NCBI GenBank assembly: GCA_036023115.1
Contig: JAYKKT010000090.1
Location: forward strand, 35,359,001 to 35,423,000
Source of the DNA: Brasenia schreberi
Lineage: Eukaryota > Streptophyta > Magnoliopsida > Nymphaeales > Cabombaceae
Direction of reading: 5' to 3'
Length of the DNA stretch: 64,000 bases
Part shown: positions 1 through 14,400 of the stretch, in pieces
How the letters are laid out: the number at the start of each line of letters is the position of its first letter
How positions within the stretch are numbered: position 1 is the first letter of the stretch
Program-made: the position numbers and the translations under genes
The notes under the pieces: model-generated
The model's input: the letters and a program-made list of their open reading frames with translations, nothing else
Told to the model about the DNA's origin: nothing
Database searches by the model: none

Positions 1-115
1 TAAAACATAACAACAAACAACTTGAAGGGTTTTACCATAGGACATGGATTTCCAAAATCAACATGCACATATTCATGCATGAATACATAGATAAACACAT
101 AAGCACAACAGATAC

Positions 116-139
116 ACACACACACACACACACACACAC

Positions 140-196
<57 letters not shown>
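116..196. repeat. (CA)n(TA)n microsatellite
   Basis: A run of CA dinucleotides (about 116-140) followed by TA dinucleotides (about 143-196). It creates artificial reading frames rich in Ile-Tyr or Cys-Val. Confidence 0.95.
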
Positions 197-200
<4 letters not shown>

Positions 201-286
201 TCAGTGAGTGTGATAGAACTAACCCCCCTCCCCACTGTTGAATGGTTGCACACACATGCACATATATGGTGTTTGAAAAGAAAAAC

Positions 287-412
287 GCTCGCACCAAGAG
301 AGTTAGCTCAACAGCAGGGCGCTCTAGCATTGTTGCTACTGGTAGGGAGTTTGACTCCCAGAGGGTGCATGTGTGGGTGTGTTTTAGGCTTCGGCCTCCT
401 CTTATAACCAAA
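287..412 (+). mobile_element. tRNA-derived SINE, family 1
   Basis: It contains a Pol III A box-like GTTAGCTCAACAG and a B box-like GGGAGTTTGACTCCC, then the shared body GTGTTTTAGGCTTCGGCCTC and an A-rich end. The same arrangement recurs at 45260-45390. It is not a functional tRNA gene because the cloverleaf is not maintained. Confidence 0.75.
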
Positions 413-585
413 GAAAAAAGAAAAGAACTCAGAAAATTATTTTCTTGCCTTTGGCATAGAAAATAAAATAAACAATAGCAATAAATAACTTGAAAGGTCT
501 TATGAAAGGAGACTGATTTTCAAAATTAACATGCACATATACATGCATGAATACATAGATAAACCCATACACAAATACACGCATG

Positions 586-2354
586 CGCACACACATATAC
601 ATATAGAGAGAGGGGGGGTATGGACTATGTCACATAGACACTTCTAGGGAGTGAGCCCTGACATGGGTATAACAGAGATACCAATGCCGATACAGTGTCA
701 GACACAAAAAATGTCACTCAAGATGTCCAACACGATCAACGTGTCACAGGTCATCTTCGATCAAAAATAGCCTTGATCACCATTTCGAAGTCTATTTTTG
801 CCCAAAACTTAGGGGGAAAACTAGGTCTTCACTTACCTTTTATGTGTTATTTGTCGTTGTTTTCCTCTGACCAGCAGAAGAAATGGAGAGAGAGAGAGAG
901 AGAGAAAGAGAAAAGGCACTGAAGGTGGCATGAGTGACAGAGGAAGGAGAGATTGAGTGGGGCGGGAGTCAAGTTCCATGGGGAAGCTAGAGACTTAAGA
1001 GTGTCATTGGTGAGAGAGAGAGTGAAAGGGGGTTAGAGAGTGGACATGAGAGAGTAAGGGGTGGGTTCAGACGAGAGAGAGGGTGGGCAGGGATAGTGTC
1101 GGGGAGGCATGGGTAAAGGTGGAGGGAATAGGGAGAGTGTGGGGGTAGTAGATACCATATGGGAGGCAAATGTTAAAACGATGGTGATTTTAAATTTTAA
1201 AAATTGACAGTCATTTTAAATTTAAAAGAAGTTTGAAATAAATAACTATGTTCCTCGCCCATGCATATTGTACAAAACAATATGACAAGACATTTTGTGA
1301 TACAGTTATTTATTGCATCCATTTTCTACCAATACAATACATATCTTGCAATAGGATAGATGTGGATAATGCTATTTCAGATACAAAACAATTACCAGTT
1401 ATTCCATAAATCAAGGCCAATATAGTTCTACAGTTGGAAGCTAGAAGTGCAAGAGGAGATTGAAGCTCTTTCTTGTGACGTTATTCAATATGACTTTAGA
1501 AATGGGACCGGTTGATTGCCTACAGATGATGCTATGTATTAGAGTTTAGAACTTAAGTTTTTCTTCAATGCTTAGAACTTTAGAAGCTTATAAGTAGAAT
1601 TTGCACATTGCTAATTGCCTAATACAATTCTAAACTTCTCATTTTTTCTGTTGCACAGTTTTCATATTTAACCTTCAAATGGCACATGCAGATTCAAGGA
1701 TATGAGAAGTGTTTCTTGACGTTTTTTGGTACCTTTGGTAATTTTGGGGTTTTTCTCTTTCCATACAAATAAAATACAATGTATGTGATACGGTTCAGTG
1801 TTGTAACATATTGTATTACTACAGGTTTGCAATAAGGGTCCATATTGCTGCTCACATCATTGCTTAATAGTAGGTTTAAAATACAGGGTCCATATCCGCT
1901 ACATGCAAGATTTCCTAATACTTACGCTTCATTACTTTACATTACAGTTTAGTATGTGAAATACATATAAGGATCTTCTCCAGATGATTTCATACATACA
2001 TACATACATACATACAAATATATACACATAATATTTACAAGAAATAAATATATATATATATAGCTATATGTAAAATCAAATACATGCATGAACACTAAGA
2101 AGGGATTGCAGGGTTGGCTGCCCAGAACATATTTTCGATACACATGACACATATATGCACTTTTTTATGTAACTATTTACATGTATACTCTACAGCATTA
2201 TCAACGTGTACTAACTAGCCTTACAAGTTACAAGCCTCTCGTAATGTGCCAAGTGTAATGTCCTGTTACCTGTGCAAATTCTAGATAATGAACATCAGCA
2301 AGAAAGCTAATTCAAAGTTTCAATAGTCAATAGAGACATCAAGTGGCAAACTAC
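586..2354. other. Non-coding stretch, TOP3A side
   Basis: No gene is recognised. It holds a GA-rich and then G-rich tract (885-1160), a (CATA)n tract (about 1993-2017) and a short TA run (2048-2062). It is presumably intron of TOP3A, because the remaining 3' exons must lie further left. Confidence 0.6.
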
Positions 2355-2459
2355 CAAATTCGTTGGAGAGAAGCGGGTGTTTGAATCTTTTACAGCATAA
2401 CACCTATCAAGAAGCTTTTTGATATGGTCGTGCATGGTAGCATCTGTGCCAATACCTGC
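2355..2459 (-). CDS. TOP3A: TOP3A exon 13, last visible exon
   Basis: Thirty-five codons, [19 protein letters not shown] through RFSPTNL, then donor GTAGTT. The conserved [12 protein letters not shown] marks the end of the type IA core. No further exon was recognised between 1 and 2354. Confidence 0.9.
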
Positions 2460-5400
2460 CTAAATAATAGAACAAGAAAAACAAATTAAACAAGTATATA
2501 GCAGAATCACAGAAAGCTTAAACAAGGTATATTTGATGTCTTTTTGAAAAAGAAAAAGAACATGATGAAGGTTTTATTCAAGGTATTCTAGATCTTTCTT
2601 ACTCACTTTATCTTTTATGAGTTACAGGGTGAGACATTATTTGTGTCCCCTCATATGTTATTTCGCAAAATGGAGCTTAAATGTTCTTCTGCAAATATGG
2701 AGCCCACTGTTTAGCATTTCAGCAGTAGTGTTGTTGTACAACAAGACGGACAGGATGAGTAAGAACAAAACCTTTTATGGAGACTCAGGAAAATAGGTTG
2801 TTCTGGATACAGCAGTTCAGGAACTTCTAGGTACAAAAGATAAAGTGATCCCAAATATTAATGATGAAGTCGTTCTGAGTAAGGAAGATTGGATGGAACT
2901 AAGTTAAAAAGTTCAGAGTACATTTGACCTCCTATGAAATCCTCATGTTGCACCCTCTAGCCAACCCCACCTAGTGTGGGAAAAGGCTTAGTTAAGTTAA
3001 GGATCTAGTTTTACGAGCTTTCAGGTTAATTGGAACTTAGGATGTTTTAAAGTGAAACTTTAGAGGATAATTTTGTCATAGTAGAAACCATGTCTTAACT
3101 TATCTAGATTTGCTATAAGCAATTGCTAGGAAGCACAAGATTCTTGTGGTGGGGCTCAAAATCTAGAACCCTTGTAATTGAGTTTTGTGCAACATAGTGA
3201 TTTCTTGAGAGAGTTTCCATGATTTGCTATGTCATGAGAGCATGACACCCTATACAAGCTAATGTAGTCTATTTGAGCAAAGCACAGCATACACTTTGAT
3301 GGACTTGGAATCTTGAACCATTGTGATTGAGTTTCAAACAATTAGCAATTTCTTGCAGAAATATCTACTTATGACTAAAATGAATGATGTGCAAACAGAT
3401 GCAATCAAATTTCAATAAAGCACAACATTCATACTGAAGCACTCTGATGTTGCATTGTCTAGGTGAAGATAAAGAAAACTCCCAATTTAGTGATCATAAA
3501 AGTGGTGAACCAAATGAGCTTCTTACAACTGTGCATTTTTCTTACAGACAAATTTACTGAAGACTCTTAAATGGAGGCTGCCATGTTGCTAATGTACGTG
3601 AGTTACTAATCAGCTGCATATTTTCAAGACAAGAGAATCCTTTGATCAAGATTACAAAACATAATGATTGCAAAATGGGGTTGCTAGTGCATCCTATAGT
3701 GATAGTTGCATTATCTAATCTTGTTGCCGATATTCCAGGGAAGCTTCAAATAACTCTACAAAATGATCATCGGTGGGTTTTCTCCAGAATCCTCCTTTGG
3801 CGTTAAAGGATATACCAAGTATGCTTTCTTCAATGTCGAACCAAAACATACACAACTTAAACTAGCTATTTCATCACTCAGTTGCAGGAACATAAATGTG
3901 GAAGAAGTTGAACTAGTAGGTTATATTGCTAATGCCAGTGTGATCCTCTCATCAATCTTCTAGTTTGCTGACTTTTCAAAAGAAAGGCCCATAGCATGAT
4001 TTGACAGTAGTAAAGTACAACCCTAGATCCTTATCCATACAATCTCTTAAACTAGTTCCAACAAGACCACAGTACAGTAAACTACATGGCATGACATCCG
4101 TAACACACATTTATGGTATGTGATCATGTTATACCACACATGAATACTTCATTCATGAGCCAAAAAAATGAACATCAGATTCACCATGTAATGCAATTAT
4201 TTACAACATCTCCATGTTGTGGCTGTTCTGCAGTGAACGTGAGAGATAATTAAAAAAGAAATGCAGTCATCTACCTGATGAATCAAAGGATATACTTGAC
4301 TGTTGATTATAAATGTGATCCATTCATAATATCAAATTTAAGCATTTAAGAAGCATAGGCAACGAAAGTAAGTCTCAAAGAAATACTCTCACCTTGTCCA
4401 TGCAACCTAAGAGATCAGATTCACTCAGAAGGGGTGGAGGTCTTGTAATGCCAGAATCAAGTGTTAGAATGGTAGGCACGAACTGCAAAAGCAGAAAAAC
4501 TATCAAAATTTACGAGTTGGCTTGGTGACTACAGTCCAGTAGAAATGTACCAACCAAAACATTGAAGACAAGTAAAAAGAAAAACTATGCTCTTTATGTG
4601 GTGCACGAATGCATAAAAGACATTAATGCACAACATCATGATCAAATGATGATGTATCACTATCACGTCAAAACGTATAAAGAACACCTATGCATTCTTG
4701 AAAAGATTTTTGAGTTTTGGACATGAAAACCGAACATAAAGTAAAATCATGAGAAGGCAAACCTGCTGACCAAATTGGTATACTGGAATTGTTGCGCCAC
4801 CCCAAGACTCAAATCTATATACTTCAAGATAATTTTTCTGCAGCAGAATGATACAGATTAAGCACTTCACAAACTAAAGAAGCAAATCAAACCTTTATGG
4901 TTACAGCCAATTTCGCAAATATAGAAAGGCAGAGAAGTTCGTTTAAATATAAGTTTTAACCAGTCCTTCACAGCATGCACAAAAAGAAAGCAACTAAAAA
5001 ATAGAATATACAAGTGTTTCAGCATCCGTAGGCTATTGAATGGTTTCTTGTACTGATACTTGAAAAGTTACCATTGTTAAAACATGTAATAGGCATGGGC
5101 CATTAGGGCCCGTGGACCACCTTGACCTGGCCAGGCCAATAGGGCCCTGGCCAGGGCCTTAGGGCCCCCAACTAGCCGTTGGGGGCTGATCATCTAGCTC
5201 CCAATGGCTAGTTGAGACAATTGTTGAGACCCTCTCTCTCTCTCTTGTACACTCTAAATTGTTGTATTTTGCCTTCACGCTCTATAAATAGAGCTCATTC
5301 ATTCATTTCTTAATAAATAAGTTGTTTTGAAACTCTTTGACATTTGGTTTGTTTCGTTGGCTCTTCTTTTGATTCGGTTTGTGGGTTTAAACGCTAAACA

Positions 5401-8400
5401 CTTGGTATATTTAGCCCATTGATCTCGTGACGATTCTTAATTTGTGATTTGGCGAAAGCTCTTCAAGCAAGTTAAAGAGTTATTCTTACATGGTATCAGA
5501 ACCTACTCGGATGAATATCATGAGACATGATCGCATTGGGAAATGTGTCCAACTTGAAGCAAGTTTTGTGTTTGTACTTTTGATATTCTAAAGTTAAGGC
5601 AATCTTGAAAAACTTATTTTATGAGAAATGGGTAAGAAAAATGAGGTGTTTCGTTATTTGCTTGCCCAAATAACTAACAAAGTTAGGCAAGAACAATGAA
5701 AAAGTATTTCTTGTCAAAAGATTATTGGGATTACGTGGATAACACTATCAAAGAACTGATTTTGAAAATTGATGGGCTTAATGAAGATCATATCATCAAG
5801 GCCCAAGAAAATTATAAACAAAATTTGAAAACATGGGAAAAAATGAATGCAAAAATTAATTAGATTATTTGCCAACATATAGATGAAAAACTTTGTAATA
5901 GAGTTAATATTTTTGAAAATGCATTTAAAACATGAGAATACTTAAAGAAAATTCATTCTCAAGATAACTTTGTTTTCCAAATTGACTTAATGGAAAAAAT
6001 GATAATGTTTAAGCAGGTAACTTAAGCATTAGGGATTATCAAAATGATTTTTTCATAATTATGAAGTCAACTATGAAGTTTTAACAAATTTGGAAAAGTT
6101 CAAAAAATAGATGAATTTCAAGAATACCTTGACAATCAATACTTCTTTTTGTTTATGAGGAGTCTAAGAGAAAATTTGAAAATATAAAATCCACTTTAGT
6201 TCATATAAAACCAAGACCTAAGGGTGATAGTTTTCTTGCTGATCTAGTTATGGAAGAAACTAGATTGAGAAACCTTAATGCTTCCAAGGAGATCGTTCTT
6301 TCTACCTCTACACCAGGAGCACATCTAAGAACATACAAACCACCACATGTGAAGAATTTTGAAGGACAAGGCAAGACAATAATGAAGCCCACGACTCCAT
6401 GGCCCAACAAGAATATTATCTGTCACTATTACAAGGAGAATGGGCACACAAGACTTATTGTCCCCTTTTGATGAGAAAAATCAACAATGTGGCCGTCTTG
6501 GAAGAGAAGAAGATAGGAGCACCATCTCCAAACATCAAGACTTATATTGAAGAAATGTTTAAGGAGAAAGCTAGCATATTTGGGAATGCACTCTCAACAA
6601 ATTCACAAGGTATGCCTTGATTTTTAGATTCGGCTTTGTCTTTTCACATGACACATCGAAAGAGTTTTTTGAAAAACACTTGCCAAAAGACATAAAATAA
6701 GCATGTTTTTACGGCCGGTGGTACAAAACTCCAAGTAAATGAAATTGAAAATTTAGAAAGCAAAGGTTTCAAAGTACCCAATGTAAGCCTTATACCAAAA
6801 CTCAATCTAAATTTACTTTCTGTTGCTCAAATTTGTGACAATGGTTGTATAATTATTTTTTCATCCGAAAATATTATTGTGCAAGATCACCTATCGAAAA
6901 AGGTGATTGGACAAGGCTATAGAGAAAGTGGACTATACAAAATGGACAAATTTTGAACATTGTGGTGTCATACATGACACAACTCTTTGGCACAAAACAT
7001 TGGGTCACTTGAATATAAACAAGTTATGTAATCACGTATTATTGAAAAGTAATAAAGACAAAGATTTTGTTTCTGAAGAATTTATTCTTGGAAGATTGCA
7101 TCAAATGCCTTTCGGCGAAAGAAGTTTTATTGCAAGTAAACCTTTTGAATTGGTTAATTATGATGTTTGGGGACCCACTCATATTGTTTCTAAAGGAGGA
7201 GTCCAATACTATGTGACTTATATAGATGATTTTAGTAGATATACTTGGATATTTCTCTTAAAAGTTAAAACATAAGTCCGAAGTGTTTAGAAGTTTGAGA
7301 TTTCATAGTATGATTAAAAACCAATTTGACACGACTTTTAAAATCTTGAGATTGGATTCCGGGTAAGAATACATGTCAAAAGAATTTCAAAACTATTTGA
7401 AAACACATGAACTTCTACACCAAAAATCTTGCACAAAAACCCTACAACAAAATGGTTTAGCCGAACAAAACATAACTAGAACTCATTTTAATTGCTAGTA
7501 AGATACCAAAATTATTGTGGGCGGAAGTTACCCTAACCGCCTTCTATCTAATAAATAGAATGCCTTCTTCTCAACTTGGTAAAATTTCTTCGTTTGAAAA
7601 TTTGTTTAGACTTGCCCCATCTATCTAATAAAAATGATAAATTATCTTCTAGAGCTATAAAGTATGTCTTTTTAGATTACGGCATTGACAAGAAGGGTTA
7701 TAGGTGTTTTGATCCCCAAAAAAGATAAACTTTATGTATCAAGAGATGTGAGATTTTTAGAAGACAAATATTACTATAGCTCTAATATTGAAGATAAAGA
7801 AAAATACACCTTTCTAGATGACTTTACGAATTTAGAAGATAGTGAGAATGAAGATTGTGATAAGGAAGAAACCATTGATTCAAGGCAACAAGATGAACAC
7901 ATGGATATGAAAATGAGAGAAAATGAATCTCACAATATTATATAACCTTTTCATTTACACTATGCTAGAAGACTTAGAGAATAAGAAAATATTGGACTAC
8001 CTCCTCGAATTCCAAGACCCCCACAAAGATTTGTGTCTTATGAAACATTTGAACTGCAAAGAAAAAACTTATTGCTTCCATTTTACAAATAAAAGAACCC
8101 AACTTCTATAATCAAGCCAAAAGTACAGTGGAATGGGAAAATGCTATGCAAAAAGAATTAAAGACCTTAGATAAATCTCAAACTTGGGATATTATACCAA
8201 AACCCAAGGATAAAAAACTTATTGGATGTACATGGGTATATAAAGTAAAAATACATAGTTATGACACAATAGAAAGATATAAAGCTAGATTAATAGCTAA
8301 AGGGTATACTCAAGAATACGGAATAGACTATGAGGAAACCTTTGCAACGGTTGTTAGAATGACAACCATAAGAATTTTAATAAGTAACTCTTAGTGTTAT

Positions 8401-11400
8401 TAGAAATTTAAAAGTTTTTCAATTAGATGTTAAAAATGTTTTCTTGAATAACAACCAAAATGAAGAGTTTTATATGATTCTCCCTCCAGGATTAGATGTT
8501 CCCAAAAATCACGTTCTTAAGTTACGAAAAGCTTTGTATGGTCTTAACTCTTAAGCAAGCACCTAAGACTTGGTTTGACATATTTGAAAGTTTTATGGAT
8601 GCTCATAATTTTTTATCTTATTATACTGACATGATTATCACTGGAAGTAATAAAAATGAAATATTACAAGTTAAAAAGGATCTCTACAAGGAGTTTAAAA
8701 TGAAGGATTTTTGTTTGTTTAGTTATTTTTTAGGAATTGAAGTTGCATATTGTGATAGAGGATATTTTATGTATCAAACAAAATTTAAAAGTGATATTGT
8801 TAACAGGTCAGGTTTAACCGATGAGAAGAAAGTAGATACCCCAAAAGTGCTAGGAACAAAATTAAGAGCAACAGATGGAGAGAAACTCGAAGATCCTACA
8901 CTGTACAGGCAACTGATAAGAGCATCGAAATACCGAGTCATGGTGACTACTGCTACTGAGATCTCATGGATTATAGAGGTGTTAGAGAGACATAAGAGTC
9001 ACCATTGAACAACCATCCACTCTGCTTTGTGACAACAAGAGTATCATGTACACAGCATCAAACAATATCTTCCACGAAAGGACAAAACACATTGAAATGG
9101 ACTATCACTTTGTTAGAGAAGAATGTTTGAAGAAGAAGACTTTATCCTACGCGTCCTCCGAACTACAATTTGCTCACTTTTCACCAAGTCATTGGCAGCT
9201 CCTAGGTTTCATTTCTTATCGGACAAACTTCTGGTATATACATTGTAAGCTTGAGGAGGGGTGTTAAAACATGTAATAGGCACGGGAAATTAGGGCCCGT
9301 GGACCACCTTGAACTGGCCAGACCAATAGGGCTCTAGCCCGGGCTTTAAGGACCCCAACTAGCCATTGAGGGTTGATCGTCCACCTCCTAGTTGAGATAG
9401 CCGTTGGGACCCTCTCTCTCTTATATACTCTAAATTGTTGTATTTTGCCTTCACCCTTGCTCTATAAATAGAGGAACGAAGTTTTCATCGTATAACTATT
9501 GGAACCACCTAATGCATAAGGGGATGGCACCTATTGCTTACTATTACAACTCAAACAAACAATTAAATGTTCAAATCCAAAGCAGAAAATGAAGCTTCGA
9601 ACAAAAAAATCCACAACAAAATCACGAGGCTTCAATGTGGTCAAGCAACTACAACAACAACTAAGCCTTTTCCCATACTAGACGGGGTCGGCTACATGGA
9701 TTCTTTGTTTCCACAAAGCACTATCACGTGCCATGTTAGCAATTAACTCACAATAAGCTAGATCATTTTTTATTGTTTCTTTACAACACTTTTGTGGTTG
9801 TCCTCTACCTCTTTTAATACTTTCAAAATCTAGTTTTTCATACCTTCTTACAGGTTCTTCTTTTGATCTTCTTTCTATATGTTTAAACCATCTTAAACGA
9901 TATTCTCTCATTTTATCCTCTATTGGTGTCACTCCTAATTTGTTTCTAATAACCTCATTATGTATACGGTCTTTTCTTGTATGACCACTCATCCATCTCA
10001 ACATCTTCATTTATGTCACAGACATCTTTTGTACATGTTGATGATTAACTGTCCAACACTCAGAACCATAAAACATGACAGGTCTAATTGTTGCTCTATA
10101 ATATTTACCTTTTAACTTTAATGGTATCTTCTTATCACAAAGAATACTTGATGCTCCTCTCCATTTTAACAAACCAACATTAATTCTATGCGTAACATCT
10201 CCATCAATTCTTTCATCACACTGAAAAATTTACCCTAGGCATTTAAAACTTTTCTTTTGGGGGATGCAATGTGTGCCAATTTTAATTTGTATGTCCTCTA
10301 AAGTAACCAAATAATCAAATTTACATTCCATATATTCTGTATTTGTTCTACTAAGTCGGAAGCCTTTACTTTCTAATGTTTCTCTCCATAGTTCCAACTT
10401 TCTATTAACTTTTTCCTTAGACTCCCACACTAACACAACGTCATCTGCAAATAACATACACCAAGGTACTTCATCTTAAATATGTTTCGTTAACTCATCA
10501 ATCACCATTATAAATAAGTATGGACTTAAAGTTGATCCTTGATGTAACCCAATATTAACTTCAAAAAAGTATGTCATTCCTTCATGAGTCCTCACACATG
10601 TTTTTGCACCATCGTTCATGTCTCTTATAAGGTTTATATATGTCAATGGGATACCTCTTTTTTCCAAGGTTCTCCAAAGAACCTCCCTCGATACCTTACC
10701 GTAAGTTTTTTCTGGATCAATAAATATCATGTGAAGGTCTTTCATTTCTGCTTTAAAATGATCCATAAGACGTCTCAAAAGGTGAATCGCTTCAACAATA
10801 GGAGCGACCTGCTTCAAACAAACTTGCTTCATATTTTACCAAGGATTCAGTTATACAAGTTCAACTCCGCCCATGTAAGGGATCACCCTTGCATTGCCGG
10901 TCCCAAGCCCGGATAAAGGAGGAGGGTTGTGTTAGGCTTCCGACAGCCAACGTAAAACTTCGTCGGATTTCTACAACATGGATTACAAAAATTATGAGCA
11001 TTGCTTTGGGGCGACCCCGCCTAGCGACGTGCCGTAGAGCCCGAATGCAGTAAGAAGTAAGCAAGGGCCACTAAATTTTCGCCCGAATATAGTGAATCAA
11101 TTGCAGAGAGGGTTCCCACATCATGGACGGGTGTGGGTAAAGAAGTTAGTCCCACTACATTGCCGCCCGAATGTAGTGAAAAATTTTCAGAGAGGGTCTC
11201 CGCATTTTGATTATGGACGGATGCGGGGGGTAAGGAAGTTAGTCCTAGATAATAAGATTCGTATTGGTTCTTGGAATATCGGAACATTATCGGGTAAGCT
11301 AATGGAGGTGGTAGATACTATGATTCGGAGAAAGATTCATATTCTATGTTTACAAGAGACAAAATGGGTTGGAGAAAAAGCAAAGGAGATAGAGGATACA

Positions 11401-14400
11401 GGTTTTAAATTATGGTACTCAGGTAAAGAAAAGGCCCGAAACGGAGTTGGTATTATCATAAATAAAGATTTAAAGGAGAGTGTAGTAGACATACAACGAT
11501 ATGGTGACCGAATCATGACATTGAAATTAGTGTTAGGAGCAGAAGTTTTGAATATAGTTTGTGCTTACGCACCCCAAGTAGGACTAGAAGATAGTATAAA
11601 GACAGTTTTTTGGGAAGAGTTAGATAAGGTGTTTCAAAAGATTCCACAAAGGGAGATGATTTGTTTAGGAGGAGATTTAAATGGACATGTCGGTAAAGAG
11701 GCATTAGGATATCAAGGGATTCATGGAAACTTTGGTTATGGGGATATAAACGAGGAAGGTAGGGAGATTTTAAATTTTGCTATGTCATTTGATCTCTTTA
11801 TAGTCAATACAATCTTCAAAAAACGAGATGAACATTTAATTACTTATAAGAGTGGCTTATCACACACACAAATTGATTACTTTATTTGTAGAAAAAAAGA
11901 TAGAGCGTGTTGTAAAGATTGTAAGGTAATTCCAGGAGAAAGCTTAACCACCCAACATCGACTTTTAGTTATGGACTTACAAATAAAAAAATGGACAAAG
12001 AAGAAAAGAGTGCATCGAGCTATTCGGACTAAATGGTGGAACCTCAAAAGCGAGAAAGAAGGTATATTTAAACAGAAAGTCCTTCAAGGAGATGTTTGGA
12101 ATTATGTTGGCACACCCTCTGATATGTGGAACAATATGGCTATACATATTAGGAAAGTGGCGAAAGATGTGTTAGGGGTATCTAAGGGAGGTGTACCGGC
12201 ACAAAAAGAAGCTTGGTGGTGGAGTGAAATAGTACAAAATAAAATCAAGGCAAAGAGGGCATGTTACAAATTACATTATTCTAAGAAAACTAGTGAAACT
12301 TTAGAGGCTTATAAGAAAGCAAAGAAAGAAGCGAAAAAGGACGTAAGTGAAGCAAAAGCTAAAATTTGGGAGGATTTATATAAAAAACTCAACTCAAAAG
12401 AGGGTGAGAGAGATATTTTTAGGATAGCTAGGGCTAGAGATAAGAGAACTAAAGATCTTAATTATGTTAGATGCATCAAGGACGAGGATGAAAAAATTCT
12501 AGTGGCAAATGATGATATAAGAAATAGATGGAAAAACTATTTTTATAATCTTTTTAATGAAAATAAAGATGTTAGTATTAGTTTAGGAGATTTAGCCAAG
12601 TCAAAAAAGTATATAAACCACAATTTCTACCGACGTATTCAAAAGAATGAAGTCAAAGAGGCTCTTAAACATATGAAGAGTGGTAAATCGGTAGGACCAG
12701 ATAATATTCCTATAGAAGTTTGGAAAATACTAGGAGAAATAGGAATCACTTGGCTCACAAGACTATTTAATGAAATATGGAAAAACCAAAAGATGCCCGA
12801 GGAATGGAGAGCAAGTACACTTATACCCGTATATAAGAACAAGGGAGACATTCAAAATTGTGTGAATTATCGAGGTAAGTTAATGAGTCATACTATGAAA
12901 TTATGGGAAAGAATTATCGAACGTAGGTTAAGACAAGTATCAAGTACAACAGAGAACCAATTTGGATTTATGCCAGGTAGATCTACTATTGAAGCGATTC
13001 ACCTTCTGAGACGTCTTATGGAACATTTTAGAGCAAAAAAGAAAGACCTTCACATGATATTTATTGATCTAGAAAAAGCTTATGATAGGGTACCGAGGGA
13101 GGTTCTTTGGAGAACTTTGGAAAAAAGAGGTATCCCATTGACATATATTAACCTTATAAGAGACATGTATGATGGTGCAAAAACATGTGTGAGGACTCAT
13201 GAAGGAACGACAGACTTCTTTGAAGTTAATATTGGGTTACATCAAGGATCAACTTTAAGTCCATACTTATTTATAATGGTGATGGATGAGTTAACAAAAC
13301 ATATTCAAGATGAAGTACCTTGGTGTATGTTATTTGCAGATGACATTGTATTAGTGGAGGAGTCTAAGGAAAAAGTTAATAGAAAATTGGAACTATGGAG
13401 AGAAACATTAGAAAACAAAGGCCTCCGACTTAGTAGAACAAAGACAGAATATATGGAATGTAAGTTTGATCATTTGGCTACTTCAGAGGACATAGAAATT
13501 AAAATTGGCACACATTGCATTCCCCAAAAGGAAAGTTTTAAATACCTAGGGTCAATTTTTCAAAGTGATGGAAGAATTGATGGAGATGTTACACATAGAA
13601 TTAATGCTGGTTGGTTAAAATGGAGAGGAGCATCAGGTATTCTTTGTGATAAGAAGATACCATTAAAATTAAAAGGTAAATATTATAGAGCAGCAATTAG
13701 GCCTGCCATGTTTTATGGTTCTGAGTGTTGGGCAGTTAATCATCAACATGTACAAAAGATGTCTGTGACAGAAATGAAGATGTTGAGATGGATGAGTGGC
13801 CATACAAGAAAAGACCGTATACATAATGAGGTTATTAGAAACAAATTAGGAGTGGCACCAATAGAGGATAAAATAAGAGAACATCGTTTAAGATGGTTTG
13901 GACATATAGAAAGAAGAACCTGTAAGAAGGTTAGAAAAACTAAATTTGGAAAGTATTAAAAGAGGTAGAGGACGACCACAAAAGTGTTGGAAAGAAACAA
14001 TAAAGAATGATCTAGTTTATTGGGAGTTAACTGCTAGCATGGCACACGATAGGGATCTGTGGAAACAAAGAATCCATGTAGCCGACCCCGTCTAGTATGG
14101 GAAAAGGCTTAGTTGTTGTTGTTGTTGTTGTTGTCAGTTATACAAGTTCATGTCTCCTATTAGAATAAAGTTGGTAGATTTTATTTGTCGCTATTCATGA
14201 AATCATATTATGCCAATATTGAAGGATCTTGCTAATACATGCTTACACCGCAATTTCTATAAAAAATAGATGATGTCAAATAGATGAAAAATAGAAAAAT
14301 AGATGAAAGAATGATGTCATCTATAAGCTTTTTAATGAAAAATACATATGATAGTATTAGCTTAGGAGAGTTATCCAAATTAGAAAAATATATAAACCGC

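Larger units (their letters stand above)
1..585. repeat. Diverged direct repeat flanking a SINE
   Basis: About 105 bases near the window start (1-112) recur at 470-582 in the same direction with scattered mismatches; both contain ATGCATGAATACATAGATAA. A CA/TA microsatellite (116-196) and a SINE (287-412) lie between the copies. The left copy may extend beyond the window. Confidence 0.7.
5075..9474 (+). mobile_element. Ty1/copia LTR retrotransposon 1, degenerate
   Basis: The 5' LTR is 5075-5490, the primer site follows at 5491 (TGGTATCAGAACC, matching initiator-Met tRNA), and a polypurine tract (TTGAGGAGGGG) lies just before the 3' LTR at 9262. The order is gag, integrase, reverse transcriptase, RNase H, as in Ty1/copia. 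Gag has a damaged zinc knuckle (about 6418-6460, ENGHTR). Integrase has [10 protein letters not shown] (about 6985) and [12 protein letters not shown]. Reverse transcriptase has GCTWVYKVK and [13 protein letters not shown] (8128-8394). Many stops and frameshifts break the coding region. The 3' LTR keeps only about 212 of 416 bases. It lies in TOP3A intron 10 against the gene's direction. Confidence 0.92.

Noticed and set aside
32..411. Reading frames rich in Ile-Tyr and Cys-Val
   Set aside because: They are translations of CA and TA microsatellites.
10861..11287. Reverse-strand proteins of 67 and 88 residues at the head of RTE copy B
   Set aside because: They are shadow frames of the conserved RTE head; the same sequence recurs in other copies without a conserved protein.
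14111..14133. The (TTG)n runs as independent microsatellites
   Set aside because: They occur repeatedly right after GGAAAAGGCTTAG and are the 3' tails of RTE LINEs.
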